A stretch of 20,671 nucleotides of DNA from a virus: positions 1 to 20,671 of the IMG/VR virus record IMGVR_UViG_3300034198_006809; one strand, 5' to 3'. Shown here piece by piece: positions 1-8,631 of this stretch (positions are counted from its first letter, which is position 1; every line of letters starts with the position of its first letter). The translations under genes and the position numbers were made by a program. The notes below the pieces were generated by a model, which was not told the DNA's origin, did not search any database, and saw only the letters and a program-made list of their open reading frames with translations.

Positions 1-1
1 C

Positions 2-439
2 TTAGAGTTAGCCGCCTCTCTGTGCCGTCAGTTTGAGGGCTACCGTGCCAAGCCGTACCTGTGTCCGGCTGGCATTCCCACGATTGGATACGGCAGTACC
101 TATTACTCTGATGGCCGTAAGGTAGATTTAAACGATCCACCGATGGATGAACCCACGGCTCGGGCACTTTTGATGGTTGAGCTAAACCATACTTACCTAC
201 CCGGAGTTTTGCGTAACTGCCCCGGTCTAATTACTGACGAGCGTAAGTGCAACGCCATAGTTGACTTCTGCTACAACCTTGGTATAGGACGCTTGCAAAC
301 AAGCACGTTAAAGAGGAAAATCAACGCCAATGATTGGGACGGGGCCAAGGAACAACTGATGCTCTGGACTAAAGGGGGCGGCAAGGTACTGCCGGGACTA
401 CTAAAACGCCGCACTGCCGAGTGCGCACTGCTGGACTAA
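2..439 (+). CDS. Phage lysozyme (GH24 muramidase, endolysin), 5'-truncated by window edge
   Basis: Endolysin that cleaves the glycan backbone of peptidoglycan at the end of infection. The reading frame is open from base 2, so the start lies outside the window; the Met at 143 is internal and is not the start. The visible 145 residues cover nearly the whole GH24 fold. The catalytic Glu (codon 35-37) lies in FEGYRAKPY, and the Thr (codon 80-82) lies in PTIGYGST. The position between them, Asp in T4 lysozyme, is Cys here (codon 62-64, YLCPAG), giving an E/C/T triad that other phage GH24 enzymes also use. The later motifs FCYNLGIG, STLKRKIN and GGGKVLPGLLKRR are typical of the family. A signal peptide or signal-anchor cannot be judged because the N-terminus is missing. 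It lies 3 bp upstream of a virion gene, so it is probably expressed with the late genes. Confidence 0.93.
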   Translation, partial: LELAASLCRQFEGYRAKPYLCPAGIPTIGYGSTYYSDGRKVDLNDPPMDEPTARALLMVELNHTYLPGVLRNCPGLITDERKCNAIVDFCYNLGIGRLQTSTLKRKINANDWDGAKEQLMLWTKGGGKVLPGLLKRRTAECALLD

Positions 440-442
440 CCG

Positions 443-2509
443 ATGCCATTACAAAAGATTCTGTTTAAGCCGGGCGTCAACCGGGAGAATACTCGCTACA
501 CAAATGAGGGTGGCTGGTATGAGTGCGACAAGGTTCGTTTTCGTCAAGGCACTCCGGAAGTTATTGGCGGCTGGCAACCCATCTCCGGCTACACATACCA
601 AGGCGTATGCCGATCACTTTGGAATTGGTCCTCACTGGCTGGCGCTAACTATATTGGCGTTGGCACAAACGTTAAATTTTACGTTGAAAATGGTGGGTAC
701 TACTATGACATCACGCCGATTGCTTCCACAGTAACGCTGGGCACAAACCCATTTACGGCCAACGGCACAACCACAGTAACAGTTACAGCCTCAACAACCG
801 GTTTGACGATTGGCACGTTTGTCACGTTCTCTGGCGCTACTGGTACATACGCTTCTACTTTTAACGCCCAGTACCAAATTCAAACTGTAGGCGCTAGCTC
901 ATTTACGATCACAGTTGGCTCGGCTTTGACTGCTGGATCGTACGGTGGCTCTGCTGTTTCTGCGGCTTTCCAAGTAAGCGCTGGCCCTGCCACTCCTGTT
1001 CCTTTGCTTGGTTGGGGCGCTGGTACTTGGGGGCAGTTGGGCACAACATGGGGTAACGGCGGCACTTCTACATCAGCACTGCGCTTGTGGAACCAAATTA
1101 ACTACGGCCAAGATTTAGTCTACGGCCCCCGTGGTGGTGGGTTGTACTACTGGTCAGCGACATCCGGTACAGGCACTCGCGGCGTGTTGCTTAACTCCAA
1201 AGGCGGCACAGTCACGTTTACTAATGCTTCCCCCACGCTTGTTACCTCTACGATTGAGTACACAGAAGGCGCGGCTTTGCAATTCTCAGGTGGCTCTTTA
1301 CCGTCTGGAGTTTCTGCGGCAACTACGTACTATGTGTATCAAGTTAACGGGCTGACATTTAATTTGTTGGATACTGCGGGAAACCCCGTCAATACAACTT
1401 CTACAGGCTCTGGCTCGGTGTCACTGATTGTGGACGTGCCAACTGTGCAGAACAATCTGACAGTTTCGGACACTTCCCGTTTTGTGATTGTGTTTGGTTG
1501 CAACGATTACGGCTCGAGCACAATGGATCCAATGTTGATTCGCTGGTCTGCGCAAAACGACCCGTACAACTGGACACCTGACCCGACTAACCAAGCTGGG
1601 TTTGTTCGCCTTTCTCATGGCTCACAGATTGTGACCACGGTTCAGACCCGCCAAGAGATTGTTGTGATTACCGACTCAAGCGTGTATTCGCTCCAGTACC
1701 TTGGCCCCCCATACGTGTGGGCACCGCAGTTGCTAGGTGACAACATTTCAATCATGAGTCCCAACGCGGCTGTGATTGCTTCTGGTGTTATCTACTGGAT
1801 GGGCGTTGACAAGTTCTATGTATATGATGGTCGTGTACAGACGCTTAACTGCGACCTGCGCCGCTACGTTTTCCAAGACCTTGACCAGACACAGGCATTG
1901 CAAGTTTTCTGCGGCACAAACGAAGGCTTCAACGAAGTGTGGTGGTTCTATTGCTCTTCTGGCAGCTCAACCGTAGACAAGTACGTGGTGTACAACTACC
2001 TTGAGAAAGTCTGGTACTACGGCACGATGGCACGCACAGCATGGTTGGATTCTGGCTTACTGCCGTTCCCGATTGCAGCAACATATAGCAACAACATCGT
2101 CTTCCATGAAGACGGGTTAAATGACAACACAACAGGTACAAATAACGCGATTGATGCTTATATCAGTTCGTCTGAGTTCGATATTGGCGACGGCCACAAC
2201 TTTGGTTTTGTCTGGCGCGTGCTTCCGGATTTAACTTTCTCTGATTCATCTAACGCACCCAACGGCGATGTGCCCAAGGTAACAATGACGTTGTACGGTC
2301 TGACCAATTCGGGTTCCGGCAGGACAAGTAGCGCAAGCCAGAACGTATCTAGCAGCAGTGCATACGACATTACGGAAGAGTTCACGGGGCAGATTTACAC
2401 CCGCATGCGTGGCCGTCAAATGATCTTTAAGATTGAGTCAAACCAAGTCAACACTGCTTGGCAGTTGGGCGCACCCCGTATCGACATTAGACCGGACGGC
2501 AGACGCTAA
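443..2509 (+). CDS. Virion protein, probable tail adaptor/nozzle beta-propeller (P22 gp10 / T7 gp12-like role)
   Basis: 688 residues. It belongs to a family I recall from many aquatic phages, marked by an N-terminal LFKPGVNRENTRYT, then GGWYECDKVRFRQGTPE, and a later block with DPMLIRWS, VYSLQYLGPPYVW, YWMGVDKFYVYDGRVQ and NEVWWFYCS. The many short beta-rich repeats with GGW/YVY/WYYG signatures suit a beta-propeller tail component such as P22 gp10 or T7 gp12; this role is inferred, not proven. Two Ser/Thr/Gly-rich stretches, at about residues 94-180 and 250-330, look like Ig-like modules inserted into the core. The start 3 bp after the lysozyme stop has no clear Shine-Dalgarno, so translation may be coupled. 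Its TAA overlaps the next ATG by one base (TAATG). It could instead be a different tail-tip protein. Confidence 0.72.
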   Translation: MPLQKILFKPGVNRENTRYTNEGGWYECDKVRFRQGTPEVIGGWQPISGYTYQGVCRSLWNWSSLAGANYIGVGTNVKFYVENGGYYYDITPIASTVTLGTNPFTANGTTTVTVTASTTGLTIGTFVTFSGATGTYASTFNAQYQIQTVGASSFTITVGSALTAGSYGGSAVSAAFQVSAGPATPVPLLGWGAGTWGQLGTTWGNGGTSTSALRLWNQINYGQDLVYGPRGGGLYYWSATSGTGTRGVLLNSKGGTVTFTNASPTLVTSTIEYTEGAALQFSGGSLPSGVSAATTYYVYQVNGLTFNLLDTAGNPVNTTSTGSGSVSLIVDVPTVQNNLTVSDTSRFVIVFGCNDYGSSTMDPMLIRWSAQNDPYNWTPDPTNQAGFVRLSHGSQIVTTVQTRQEIVVITDSSVYSLQYLGPPYVWAPQLLGDNISIMSPNAAVIASGVIYWMGVDKFYVYDGRVQTLNCDLRRYVFQDLDQTQALQVFCGTNEGFNEVWWFYCSSGSSTVDKYVVYNYLEKVWYYGTMARTAWLDSGLLPFPIAATYSNNIVFHEDGLNDNTTGTNNAIDAYISSSEFDIGDGHNFGFVWRVLPDLTFSDSSNAPNGDVPKVTMTLYGLTNSGSGRTSSASQNVSSSSAYDITEEFTGQIYTRMRGRQMIFKIESNQVNTAWQLGAPRIDIRPDGRR
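722..982 (+). other. Inserted Ig-like module in the tail adaptor gene (first)
   Basis: This encodes about residues 94-180 of the 688-aa protein. It is Thr/Ser/Gly/Val rich with alternating hydrophobic strands (TTVTVTAS, FVTFSGATGTY, SSFTITVGS). It interrupts the conserved core between YYYDITPI and PVPLLGWG. Such modules occur in phage structural proteins as surface decorations. The boundaries are approximate. Confidence 0.5.
1190..1432 (+). other. Inserted Ig-like module in the tail adaptor gene (second)
   Basis: This encodes about residues 250-330. The pattern GGTVTFTNASPTLV, then LPSGVSAATTYYV and NGLTFNLLDTAG, is a recognisable beta-sandwich insert seen in other phage tail proteins. Flanking blocks (YYWSATSG before, VPTVQNNLTVSD after) belong to the conserved core. 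The boundaries are approximate. Confidence 0.5.
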
Positions 2510-3375
2510 TGGCTAACAATGATCGCATCATTAACCCGGCAGCCCCTAACTTACCGTTGGGCGGTACAGAGTACGAACGACAGTGGCAAGATCAGTATTC
2601 CAACGTTTTGCGCCTGTACTTCAACCAACTGCGTAATGCACTGACCGAGTTACTTGGTAATGTTGGCGGGCGGTACGTTGCGTTCCCTTACGGCGCGTTT
2701 CACCAAAATGGGTATACAACTTTAACTAACGCTATACCGACTTCAGGCTCAACTGCAACTATTGTTGTTGGTTCAACTGTGGGATTTGCATCTGCTGGAA
2801 CTATTATTATTCAAAAAGAACTAATTAGTTATACAGGCAAAACTGCCACTACATTTACGGGCATTACTAGATCGCAGTACGGTTCATCAGGCGCTTCACA
2901 TGCTGCGGGTGTTTATGTATCGGAAGCTCAGGCGGTACCCTCTGCAACTACGGCTTTAGCTATCCCATTCGATACGACAGATGCTAGCAATCAAGTGTCT
3001 TTAGACCCCACAGATAACACCAAAGTTGTTTTTGCTATTGCTGGGTATTACAACATCCAGTTCAGCATTCAGCTTTTAAACGCTAAAAGTTCAATAGATA
3101 ACGTAACTCTTTGGTTTAGGCAGAACACTGTTGACATTCCATATTCGGCTGGTATTGCAACCGTTCCTCTTGGCCCCGGCACTACTTTAGGCGCAAGTCT
3201 TGTGGCTTGGAACCTAGTTTTACCTGTAAACGCTGGTGATAATATCCAGTTAATGATGGCTTCAGAATCTGGAGATACAGTAGCGGGCACTTATCCACCC
3301 GGAACAGCACCTGTGCACCCAGCAGCCCCATCCATCATTCTTACTGCAACATTTGTGTCTGCGCTTCCACCATGA
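2509..3375 (+). CDS. Virion structural protein with C1q/TNF-like C-terminal jelly roll, possible tail fibre or decoration protein
   Basis: 288 residues. The N-terminal about 65 residues (PNLPLGGTEYERQWQDQYSN, LRLYFNQLRNALTELLG) form an amphipathic helix likely to trimerise or attach to the particle. Residues about 66-145 form a Thr/Gly-rich beta module (STATIVVGSTVGF, GTIIIQKELISYTGKTAT, FTGITRSQYG) that I recognise from many unrelated phage tail proteins. Residues about 150-288 have the spacing of a TNF/C1q-like jelly roll (AGYYNIQFSIQL, VTLWFRQNTVDIPYS, VNAGDNIQLMMAS). Such domains often sit on fibres or capsid decorations and can contact the host surface; that role is inferred. The ATG overlaps the preceding stop, so translation is probably coupled. 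The codon use of the middle module is visibly more AT-rich than its neighbours. Confidence 0.68.
   Translation: MANNDRIINPAAPNLPLGGTEYERQWQDQYSNVLRLYFNQLRNALTELLGNVGGRYVAFPYGAFHQNGYTTLTNAIPTSGSTATIVVGSTVGFASAGTIIIQKELISYTGKTATTFTGITRSQYGSSGASHAAGVYVSEAQAVPSATTALAIPFDTTDASNQVSLDPTDNTKVVFAIAGYYNIQFSIQLLNAKSSIDNVTLWFRQNTVDIPYSAGIATVPLGPGTTLGASLVAWNLVLPVNAGDNIQLMMASESGDTVAGTYPPGTAPVHPAAPSIILTATFVSALPP
2704..2940 (+). other. AT-rich inserted beta module inside the 288-aa virion gene
   Basis: This stretch encodes the GSTVGF...SYTGKTATTFTGITR module. It uses mostly A/T in third positions (att att att, act att gtt gtt), unlike the GC-richer flanking genes. The protein motif recurs in many phage tail proteins, which suggests domain exchange. 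The limits are approximate. Confidence 0.5.
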
Positions 3376-3409
3376 TATTATCGACCAACCCCCATTTTGA
3401 GAGGCAAAA

Positions 3410-5971
3410 ATGAGCCTTCACGTACTAGCCGAGCACATGGCATCCAAAGGTCGCAACGGCGATTCGATGCTTGTCCATATGACCCCCGGAGAAGTCGCTG
3501 GACTTCATGCCCTTGCTGTTAAACATGGCGGGCAACTGACCATTAACCCAGATACGGGTTTACCCGAAGCTAACTTCCTTAAGTCTATTTTGCCAATGTT
3601 GGCAGGTCTTGCTCTTGGCCCCGCCGGTTTGGGTTTGACTATTGGTGGTTTATCAAGCGCGGCTACCGCGGGCTTGCTGGTTGGTGGTGTTACTGGATTG
3701 GCTACGGGCAGTCTGTCCAAAGGCTTGATGGCTGGTTTGGGTGCGTATGGTGGCGCAGGTATTGGCGAAGGATTGGTAAATTTAGGTAGTACCGGTTTTA
3801 GCCCCGAAACCCTTGCGCAAGCCAATAAATCTGTAGACCCAATTGCTGCACTTAGCGAAGCACCTAAACAGGCAATTCCTACGGGGTTTGAAGCTGCTAA
3901 AGCTGGTTTGACTACTGCCTTAGATGATCCTAAAGCGTTGTTAAATCAAATGGGTGGCGCAAAAGGCGCACTTACTACCGTAGGTATGGCGGCAGCCCCT
4001 ATCCTTGCTGACCAGATGGTTCCAACAACCACCAAAGCTCCTGCACCCATGAACCCCGGAATGATTCGCCAAAAGATTTGGGATGGCCGTCAGTTTGTGG
4101 ACGTTGGCCCTGTTGCGGCTGACCAGTTTGGTAACAAAAGTTTCTCTGATGTTTTTAAAGGTTATAGCGCCAAAGATGGCGGTATCGTTGCTTTAGCGGA
4201 TGGTGGTGCGGTGCGTATGGCTGATGGTGGTTATACACAAGATCAAATCAATGCCGCCCTTGCAAGCGAAATGGCTGCGCGCCCCGGTACTTCTCAGGCT
4301 GACTTGGCCAACTATGCTAAGTCCCAGTACGGTTTGACAGACGCACAAATTAACGCTGCATACGCCGCGCAACAACCCCCTGCCCAAGCGCAAACCGCAG
4401 CCCCAGTTGATTACAATAAATTGGCAACGCAGTATGTAGCAGGAGCAATGGGGCCAGACGAAACAACAAACCAATTTATCTCTGGTGCAAACACTGCCGG
4501 TATTGGTTTGACTCAACCTTTGGCCACTGCTTTGCAAAATTCAGGTTTGTCTGCTGGTGCTCAGTATGCACTGACTCACGCTGACATTGGCCCTTCTTCT
4601 AACGCTGCCGAAACTTATGGTGGTTTAAAGGGTTTGAGCAACAACATCAATTATGCGCTTAGCCAATACAACGCAGACCCTACCAATAAACTTAAAACTG
4701 CTGACCAAAAACGGGCAGAAGCAAGGGCGGCGCTGGGTAAAGATTTGACTGAAGCTGATGTTATTCGTGCAACAGGTAAAACAATCAACGAGTTGTTCCC
4801 CAAGACAACTACAGTAACGCCAACAGGTGTATACGGTGAATACGGCAACAACACAGGCAATCCTTTGACGTCAACTTCTGGCGACATTGGTATGAATCCT
4901 GACGGCACAGTGACTGTAACGCCTAATATTCCCGGTCGCCCCCAAGGTGGATTTACGGGCATGGGCCAAGTTAAAAATGCTTACACTGCTGGCGGTGGTA
5001 GTTTGGGTTACATTCCATACGCACCTAAAACGATTGACGAGTTCAACGCCAAATACGCTGACCGTATGAGTGGTGATTCCAAAGCCGCTTATGATTACCT
5101 TACAGGTAAAGCCGGTGCCGCATACCCTGTTAAATCCACAGTGGGTCAGATTTCTCGCCCATACGATGAGGCAGTTTTGGGCTACCCTGCACGGGGCAAC
5201 TTGCCATACATATATGACAAAGCCACCGGTAAAATGGTGCGTAACATGGACTACATAGCGCCAGCCCGTGATTCAAGCGGTAACGTGGTGTACGGTATGT
5301 CGCTGAACGACGTTAAGAAATATTTAACTGATTCACCATTGTCAGGCCAAGCCTTGTACGACTGGGCTAAAACAAACAACTTGTCTGCCCAACAGATTGC
5401 AGATGCCACAGGTCAATCTCTGTCACAGGTGTATGCGCAATTCCGCGCAGGTCAGCAGGCTGCGACAGCCACTGATAAAAAGAAAGCCGATGAAGCTGCT
5501 GCAACAGCCGCGGCAGCTAACGTTTCTCAAGATGGTGGTACGAGTGGGGGCGTTAGTGCTAGCTCTGGCGATAGTTCGGGCGACAGTGGCGATGGTGGAG
5601 ATGGAGGCACTTCCGCTAAACGCGGTGGATTGCAACTTGCGTACGCTATGGGTGGCATGTCTTACTCTGGCGGTGGCCTTGGCACATTGGGTGGTTACTC
5701 TGACGGTGGCCGTTTGCTCAAAGGCCCCGGTGATGGCGTGTCCGATTCCATACCCGCAACGATTGGCGCTAAGCAACAACCCGCACGCCTTGCCGATGGT
5801 GAGTTTGTAGTGCCTGCGCGTATTGTATCTGAGTTGGGTAACGGCTCAACAGATGCAGGTGCTAAGAAGCTTTACGCCATGATGGATCGCGTGCAACGTG
5901 CGCGGGGTAAAACCACAGGCAAAAACAAAGTTGCGGCCAATACCCGCGCTGACAAATATCTTCCCGCTTAA
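3410..5971 (+). CDS. Large virion-associated protein, probable internal/ejection protein
   Basis: 853 residues of a family I recall from environmental phages but whose function is not established. The N-terminus has MLVHMTPGEVAGLHALA and GGQLTINPDTGLPEA. It is followed at about residues 57-125 by a long Gly/Ala/Leu-rich hydrophobic stretch (LPMLAGLALGPAGLGLTIGG onward) that could enter a membrane. The middle is Ala/Gln-rich, with the motif ALADGGAVRMADGG near residues 262-275. The C-terminus has LLKGPGDGVSDSIPATIG, LADGEFVVPARIVSELGNGS and DAGAKKLYAMMDRVQRAR, a block shared by many phage tail and ejection proteins, and ends in a basic tail. The start is supported by GAGAGG at 3399-3404. The hydrophobic N-terminus and the position before the ejection-like cassette favour a DNA-delivery role over a tape measure. 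Confidence 0.62.
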   Translation: MSLHVLAEHMASKGRNGDSMLVHMTPGEVAGLHALAVKHGGQLTINPDTGLPEANFLKSILPMLAGLALGPAGLGLTIGGLSSAATAGLLVGGVTGLATGSLSKGLMAGLGAYGGAGIGEGLVNLGSTGFSPETLAQANKSVDPIAALSEAPKQAIPTGFEAAKAGLTTALDDPKALLNQMGGAKGALTTVGMAAAPILADQMVPTTTKAPAPMNPGMIRQKIWDGRQFVDVGPVAADQFGNKSFSDVFKGYSAKDGGIVALADGGAVRMADGGYTQDQINAALASEMAARPGTSQADLANYAKSQYGLTDAQINAAYAAQQPPAQAQTAAPVDYNKLATQYVAGAMGPDETTNQFISGANTAGIGLTQPLATALQNSGLSAGAQYALTHADIGPSSNAAETYGGLKGLSNNINYALSQYNADPTNKLKTADQKRAEARAALGKDLTEADVIRATGKTINELFPKTTTVTPTGVYGEYGNNTGNPLTSTSGDIGMNPDGTVTVTPNIPGRPQGGFTGMGQVKNAYTAGGGSLGYIPYAPKTIDEFNAKYADRMSGDSKAAYDYLTGKAGAAYPVKSTVGQISRPYDEAVLGYPARGNLPYIYDKATGKMVRNMDYIAPARDSSGNVVYGMSLNDVKKYLTDSPLSGQALYDWAKTNNLSAQQIADATGQSLSQVYAQFRAGQQAATATDKKKADEAAATAAAANVSQDGGTSGGVSASSGDSSGDSGDGGDGGTSAKRGGLQLAYAMGGMSYSGGGLGTLGGYSDGGRLLKGPGDGVSDSIPATIGAKQQPARLADGEFVVPARIVSELGNGSTDAGAKKLYAMMDRVQRARGKTTGKNKVAANTRADKYLPA

Positions 5972-5981
5972 GGAATAGATC

Positions 5982-6977
5982 ATGGCTGATCCACAAATTT
6001 CGCAGATAACGCAGTCGCAAACCACAATCCCCGACTATGCAAAACCGTACGTTGAGAATTTATTAGGGCAAGCGCAAGCCTATACTGACCCTTCTCAAAA
6101 CCCCTATCAGCAGTATATGGGGGAGCGTCAGGCGCAGTTCTCGCCTTTGCAGCAAATGTCTTACGACAATGCGGCGTTGATGCAGTCTCAACCCCAGTTG
6201 CAAGATGCCTCGGCTTTAGCGGGCATGGCTGGTCTGGGGGCACTCAATACACAATATACCTTCCGCCCCGCTAACTTCTCCTCTGCTGATGCTCAGAGTT
6301 TGATGAACCCCTACATGCAGAATGTGGTGGAACGTCAGCAACAGGATGCAACACGCCAAGCCGCTATCGCTGCCCAAGCTCAAGGTGCGCAAGCTGCACG
6401 CGCAGGCGCGTTTGGTGGAAGCGGTGACTATCTCATGCGTGCACAAGCCGCAGGTAATCTGGCACGTCAAAAAGGCGACATCCAAGCTACAGGGTTGAAC
6501 AATGCGTATGGCCAAGCTCTACAGCAATACAACACCCAGAACCAACTGAACGCTCAGCAACAACAGTTTGGCGCGGGTCTGGGATTGCAAGGTTTACAAA
6601 CAGCCAACACTGCCGCGCAGAATTTGGCCAACATTGGTCAGACGCAGTACGGTCAGAACATGGGCATCAATCAGTTGCAGAACCAGTACGGCTTGCAGCA
6701 ACAGCAGCAACAGCAAAACATTCTGAACAATCAGTATCAGGATTTCCTGAACTACCAGAACTCACCATATAAGCAGATGGGCTTCATGTCCGACATCTTG
6801 CGTGGCTTGCCTTTGACTCAGCAGTCTTCGACCATGTACCAGACTCCCCCTTCATTGGGTTCGCAGTTGGTTGGTGCAGGTACGTTGGCGGCAGGTGTTG
6901 CACTCAAAGCTAAAGGTGGTTCGATTAAAGAGAAGCCCGCTGGTCTGGCTGATCTGGCTTTATCCAAAATGGCGTAA
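5982..6977 (+). CDS. Gln-rich internal virion protein, small member of a putative ejection cassette
   Basis: 331 residues, strongly Gln/Ala/Asn rich. It starts IPDYAKPYVENLLGQAQAY. A central helical region at about residues 105-190 carries MNPYMQNVVERQQQDATRQA, AQAARAGAFGGSGDYL and GDIQATGLNNAYGQALQQYN. I recognise this block from virion-associated proteins of aquatic podovirus-like phages. A run of seven Gln lies at residues 239-245. The C-terminus has an Ala/Gly hydrophobic stretch (GAGTLAAGVALKAKGGS) followed by a basic tail. AAGGA overlapping the previous stop gives a Shine-Dalgarno 7 bases before the ATG. By order and size it resembles the small ejection protein of T7 or P22 (gp14, gp7); this is an analogy, not visible homology. 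Confidence 0.6.
   Translation: MADPQISQITQSQTTIPDYAKPYVENLLGQAQAYTDPSQNPYQQYMGERQAQFSPLQQMSYDNAALMQSQPQLQDASALAGMAGLGALNTQYTFRPANFSSADAQSLMNPYMQNVVERQQQDATRQAAIAAQAQGAQAARAGAFGGSGDYLMRAQAAGNLARQKGDIQATGLNNAYGQALQQYNTQNQLNAQQQQFGAGLGLQGLQTANTAAQNLANIGQTQYGQNMGINQLQNQYGLQQQQQQQNILNNQYQDFLNYQNSPYKQMGFMSDILRGLPLTQQSSTMYQTPPSLGSQLVGAGTLAAGVALKAKGGSIKEKPAGLADLALSKMA
6696..6716 (+). repeat. CAG/CAA tract encoding seven glutamines
   Basis: Seven consecutive CAG or CAA codons occur in the Gln-rich ejection-like gene. The mixed codons make it a less slippery tract than a pure triplet repeat. Confidence 0.9.
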
Positions 6978-6986
6978 GGAAGTAAC

Positions 6987-8627
6987 ATGGCGATCGATCA
7001 AAGAAACATCTCCGCTGAACTGCGCATGATGAATGACCAGCAATTGCAGCAATACGCTGCGATGCACAAAGCCGACCCTTACATTTTCCCTTTGGCTTTC
7101 CAAGAGAGCCAGAACCGTCAAGCATTGCGTGCAGGGAAAACTGCACAGATGGCTGGTATGGAACAGCCCAAGGTGGCGGATGCCGCACTGATGGCAATGA
7201 CGCCAACAGCAGCCCCTGAAATGCAGGGCATCGGCAAGCTACCTGCTCCCAATATGCAACACATGGCTGACGGCGGTATCGCAGGGTTTGACGAAAGCAC
7301 TAACTCACCCATGTCCCGCGAAAACTTAGATGGTATGGGCAACACGGGTGGTATGTTCAACTACGCCCAAGATGGTGGCGGCGTTATGCGCATGGCAGCG
7401 GGTGGACACATTCCACGTTACGGTGGCCCCACAGATGGTGAAGACCCCGATCAAGTTGTGTCTGATGATAATAGGTCTTTTATTGAAAAACTGTTGTATT
7501 CAAATCTTACCCCCGCAGAACGGGCGCGTAAGAAATCATTGGAAGACCAAGCAGAAGGCAGGCGCACTACTAAAACTTCTCTTAACGCGGAACGCGACCG
7601 CAATATGGCAGAAGTTAACCGTAGTAACCCTAACAAAACCCAAGAAACACTGGAGCGTGTGGGACTTGCTACTCGCCAAAACCAACCTACTCAACAAGTA
7701 GTTGGACAGCCAGCCACCCCTGCTAATCCACCGAGCGTTAAGGTTCCTAGCGTGGGCACAAACAAACCCGCGCCTGCGCCTGCGCCTGCGGCACCTACCG
7801 AAACCGCCGCTACTACTGTAGGTACACCCGCGTACACACCAAGCAACCCTGAAGACATCCGCAGAACCGCCGACACAATGGCCAAGCCTGAGTTGGAAGA
7901 AATCCAAAATGCTTATAAGCCATACGCCGAGCAGTTTGGTCAGGAACGCACTCGTCTTGCAGAACGCGAAAAAGGCAACCTCAGTGATGCATTAATCCGC
8001 GCAGGTTTGGGCATGATTGGCGGCAGGTCACAGTTTGCCGGAGTTAACATTGGCGAAGGTGGTATCCAAGGTCTAAATGCTTACCAAGAAGCGCAGAAGG
8101 CCGATGATGCCGCACGTAAAGCTTTGATGCAGTCTGAGATGCAAATGGCTGCTGCGCAACGCGCTGAACGTACAGGTGCCCGTAGAGATGCCGTGTCTTT
8201 GACGCATCAAGCAGAACAGTCTAAGCAGGTGGCCGTACAGTTGGCAAACCAATCTCAGCAGATTAAAAATACCGAAGCGTTCCAACAAGGCCAGCTCGAA
8301 CATTACAAACGCGCTGATGCTGCCGCTATGCTAGCTGCCCAAAACCGTGGTTTGGGCGCAAACGCTAACGAGAACAAGTTAATTTTGAACGCTTTGGTTA
8401 AAGAGCGTGACGATATTGCTAAACAACTTGATCCAAAAGCCAACCCCTTTATTCATCTGTCTAAAAATGCGGAAGAAAAGGCACGTTTGGTCGCACGTCG
8501 AAATCAGTTAAACGCAGCTATTGCAGGGATGACGCCAGAAGGTACAATCCCATCTGGGCTAACGCTCGCAGGCTCCCCCACTGGAAGTGGTGGCGGGGAT
8601 AAAGTTATAGATTTCAATAAGATATAG
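6987..8627 (+). CDS. Coiled-coil internal virion protein, middle member of a putative ejection cassette
   Basis: 546 residues. The N-terminus (ISAELRMMNDQQLQQYAAMH, DPYIFPLAFQESQNR) and the block KLPAPNMQHMADGGIAGFDE mark a family I recall from environmental phages without a proven function. Residues about 95-145 are Gly/Met-rich (ADGG, GGGVMRMAAGGHIPRYGG). Residues about 225-285 are a Pro/Ala/Thr linker with an (AP)n run. Residues about 300-460 look helical and coiled (RLAEREKGNLSDALIRAGLG, then EAQKADDAARKALMQSEMQM and AAAQRAERTGARRD). The Shine-Dalgarno AAGGAAG lies just before the ATG. It sits between a small Gln-rich and a giant multidomain gene, the relative place of T7 gp15 or P22 gp20, which suggests a DNA-ejection conduit protein. 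This role is inferred. Confidence 0.6.
   Translation: MAIDQRNISAELRMMNDQQLQQYAAMHKADPYIFPLAFQESQNRQALRAGKTAQMAGMEQPKVADAALMAMTPTAAPEMQGIGKLPAPNMQHMADGGIAGFDESTNSPMSRENLDGMGNTGGMFNYAQDGGGVMRMAAGGHIPRYGGPTDGEDPDQVVSDDNRSFIEKLLYSNLTPAERARKKSLEDQAEGRRTTKTSLNAERDRNMAEVNRSNPNKTQETLERVGLATRQNQPTQQVVGQPATPANPPSVKVPSVGTNKPAPAPAPAAPTETAATTVGTPAYTPSNPEDIRRTADTMAKPELEEIQNAYKPYAEQFGQERTRLAEREKGNLSDALIRAGLGMIGGRSQFAGVNIGEGGIQGLNAYQEAQKADDAARKALMQSEMQMAAAQRAERTGARRDAVSLTHQAEQSKQVAVQLANQSQQIKNTEAFQQGQLEHYKRADAAAMLAAQNRGLGANANENKLILNALVKERDDIAKQLDPKANPFIHLSKNAEEKARLVARRNQLNAAIAGMTPEGTIPSGLTLAGSPTGSGGGDKVIDFNKI
7770..7790 (+). repeat. GCGCCT simple repeat encoding an Ala-Pro run
   Basis: Three and a half copies of a 6-bp unit encode alternating Ala-Pro in the linker of the 546-aa protein. 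Such tracts often vary in length between close relatives. Confidence 0.9.
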
Positions 8628-8631
8628 CATC

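Noticed and set aside
143-439. Lysozyme starting at the ATG at 143
   Set aside because: The frame is open upstream and contains the catalytic Glu, Cys and Thr, so the true start is outside the window.
3410-5971. Tail tape-measure protein
   Set aside because: It has a C-terminal block shared with some tail proteins, but the Gly/Ala hydrophobic stretch is N-terminal, there is no long continuous coiled coil, and the neighbours suggest a podovirus-like particle with ejection proteins.
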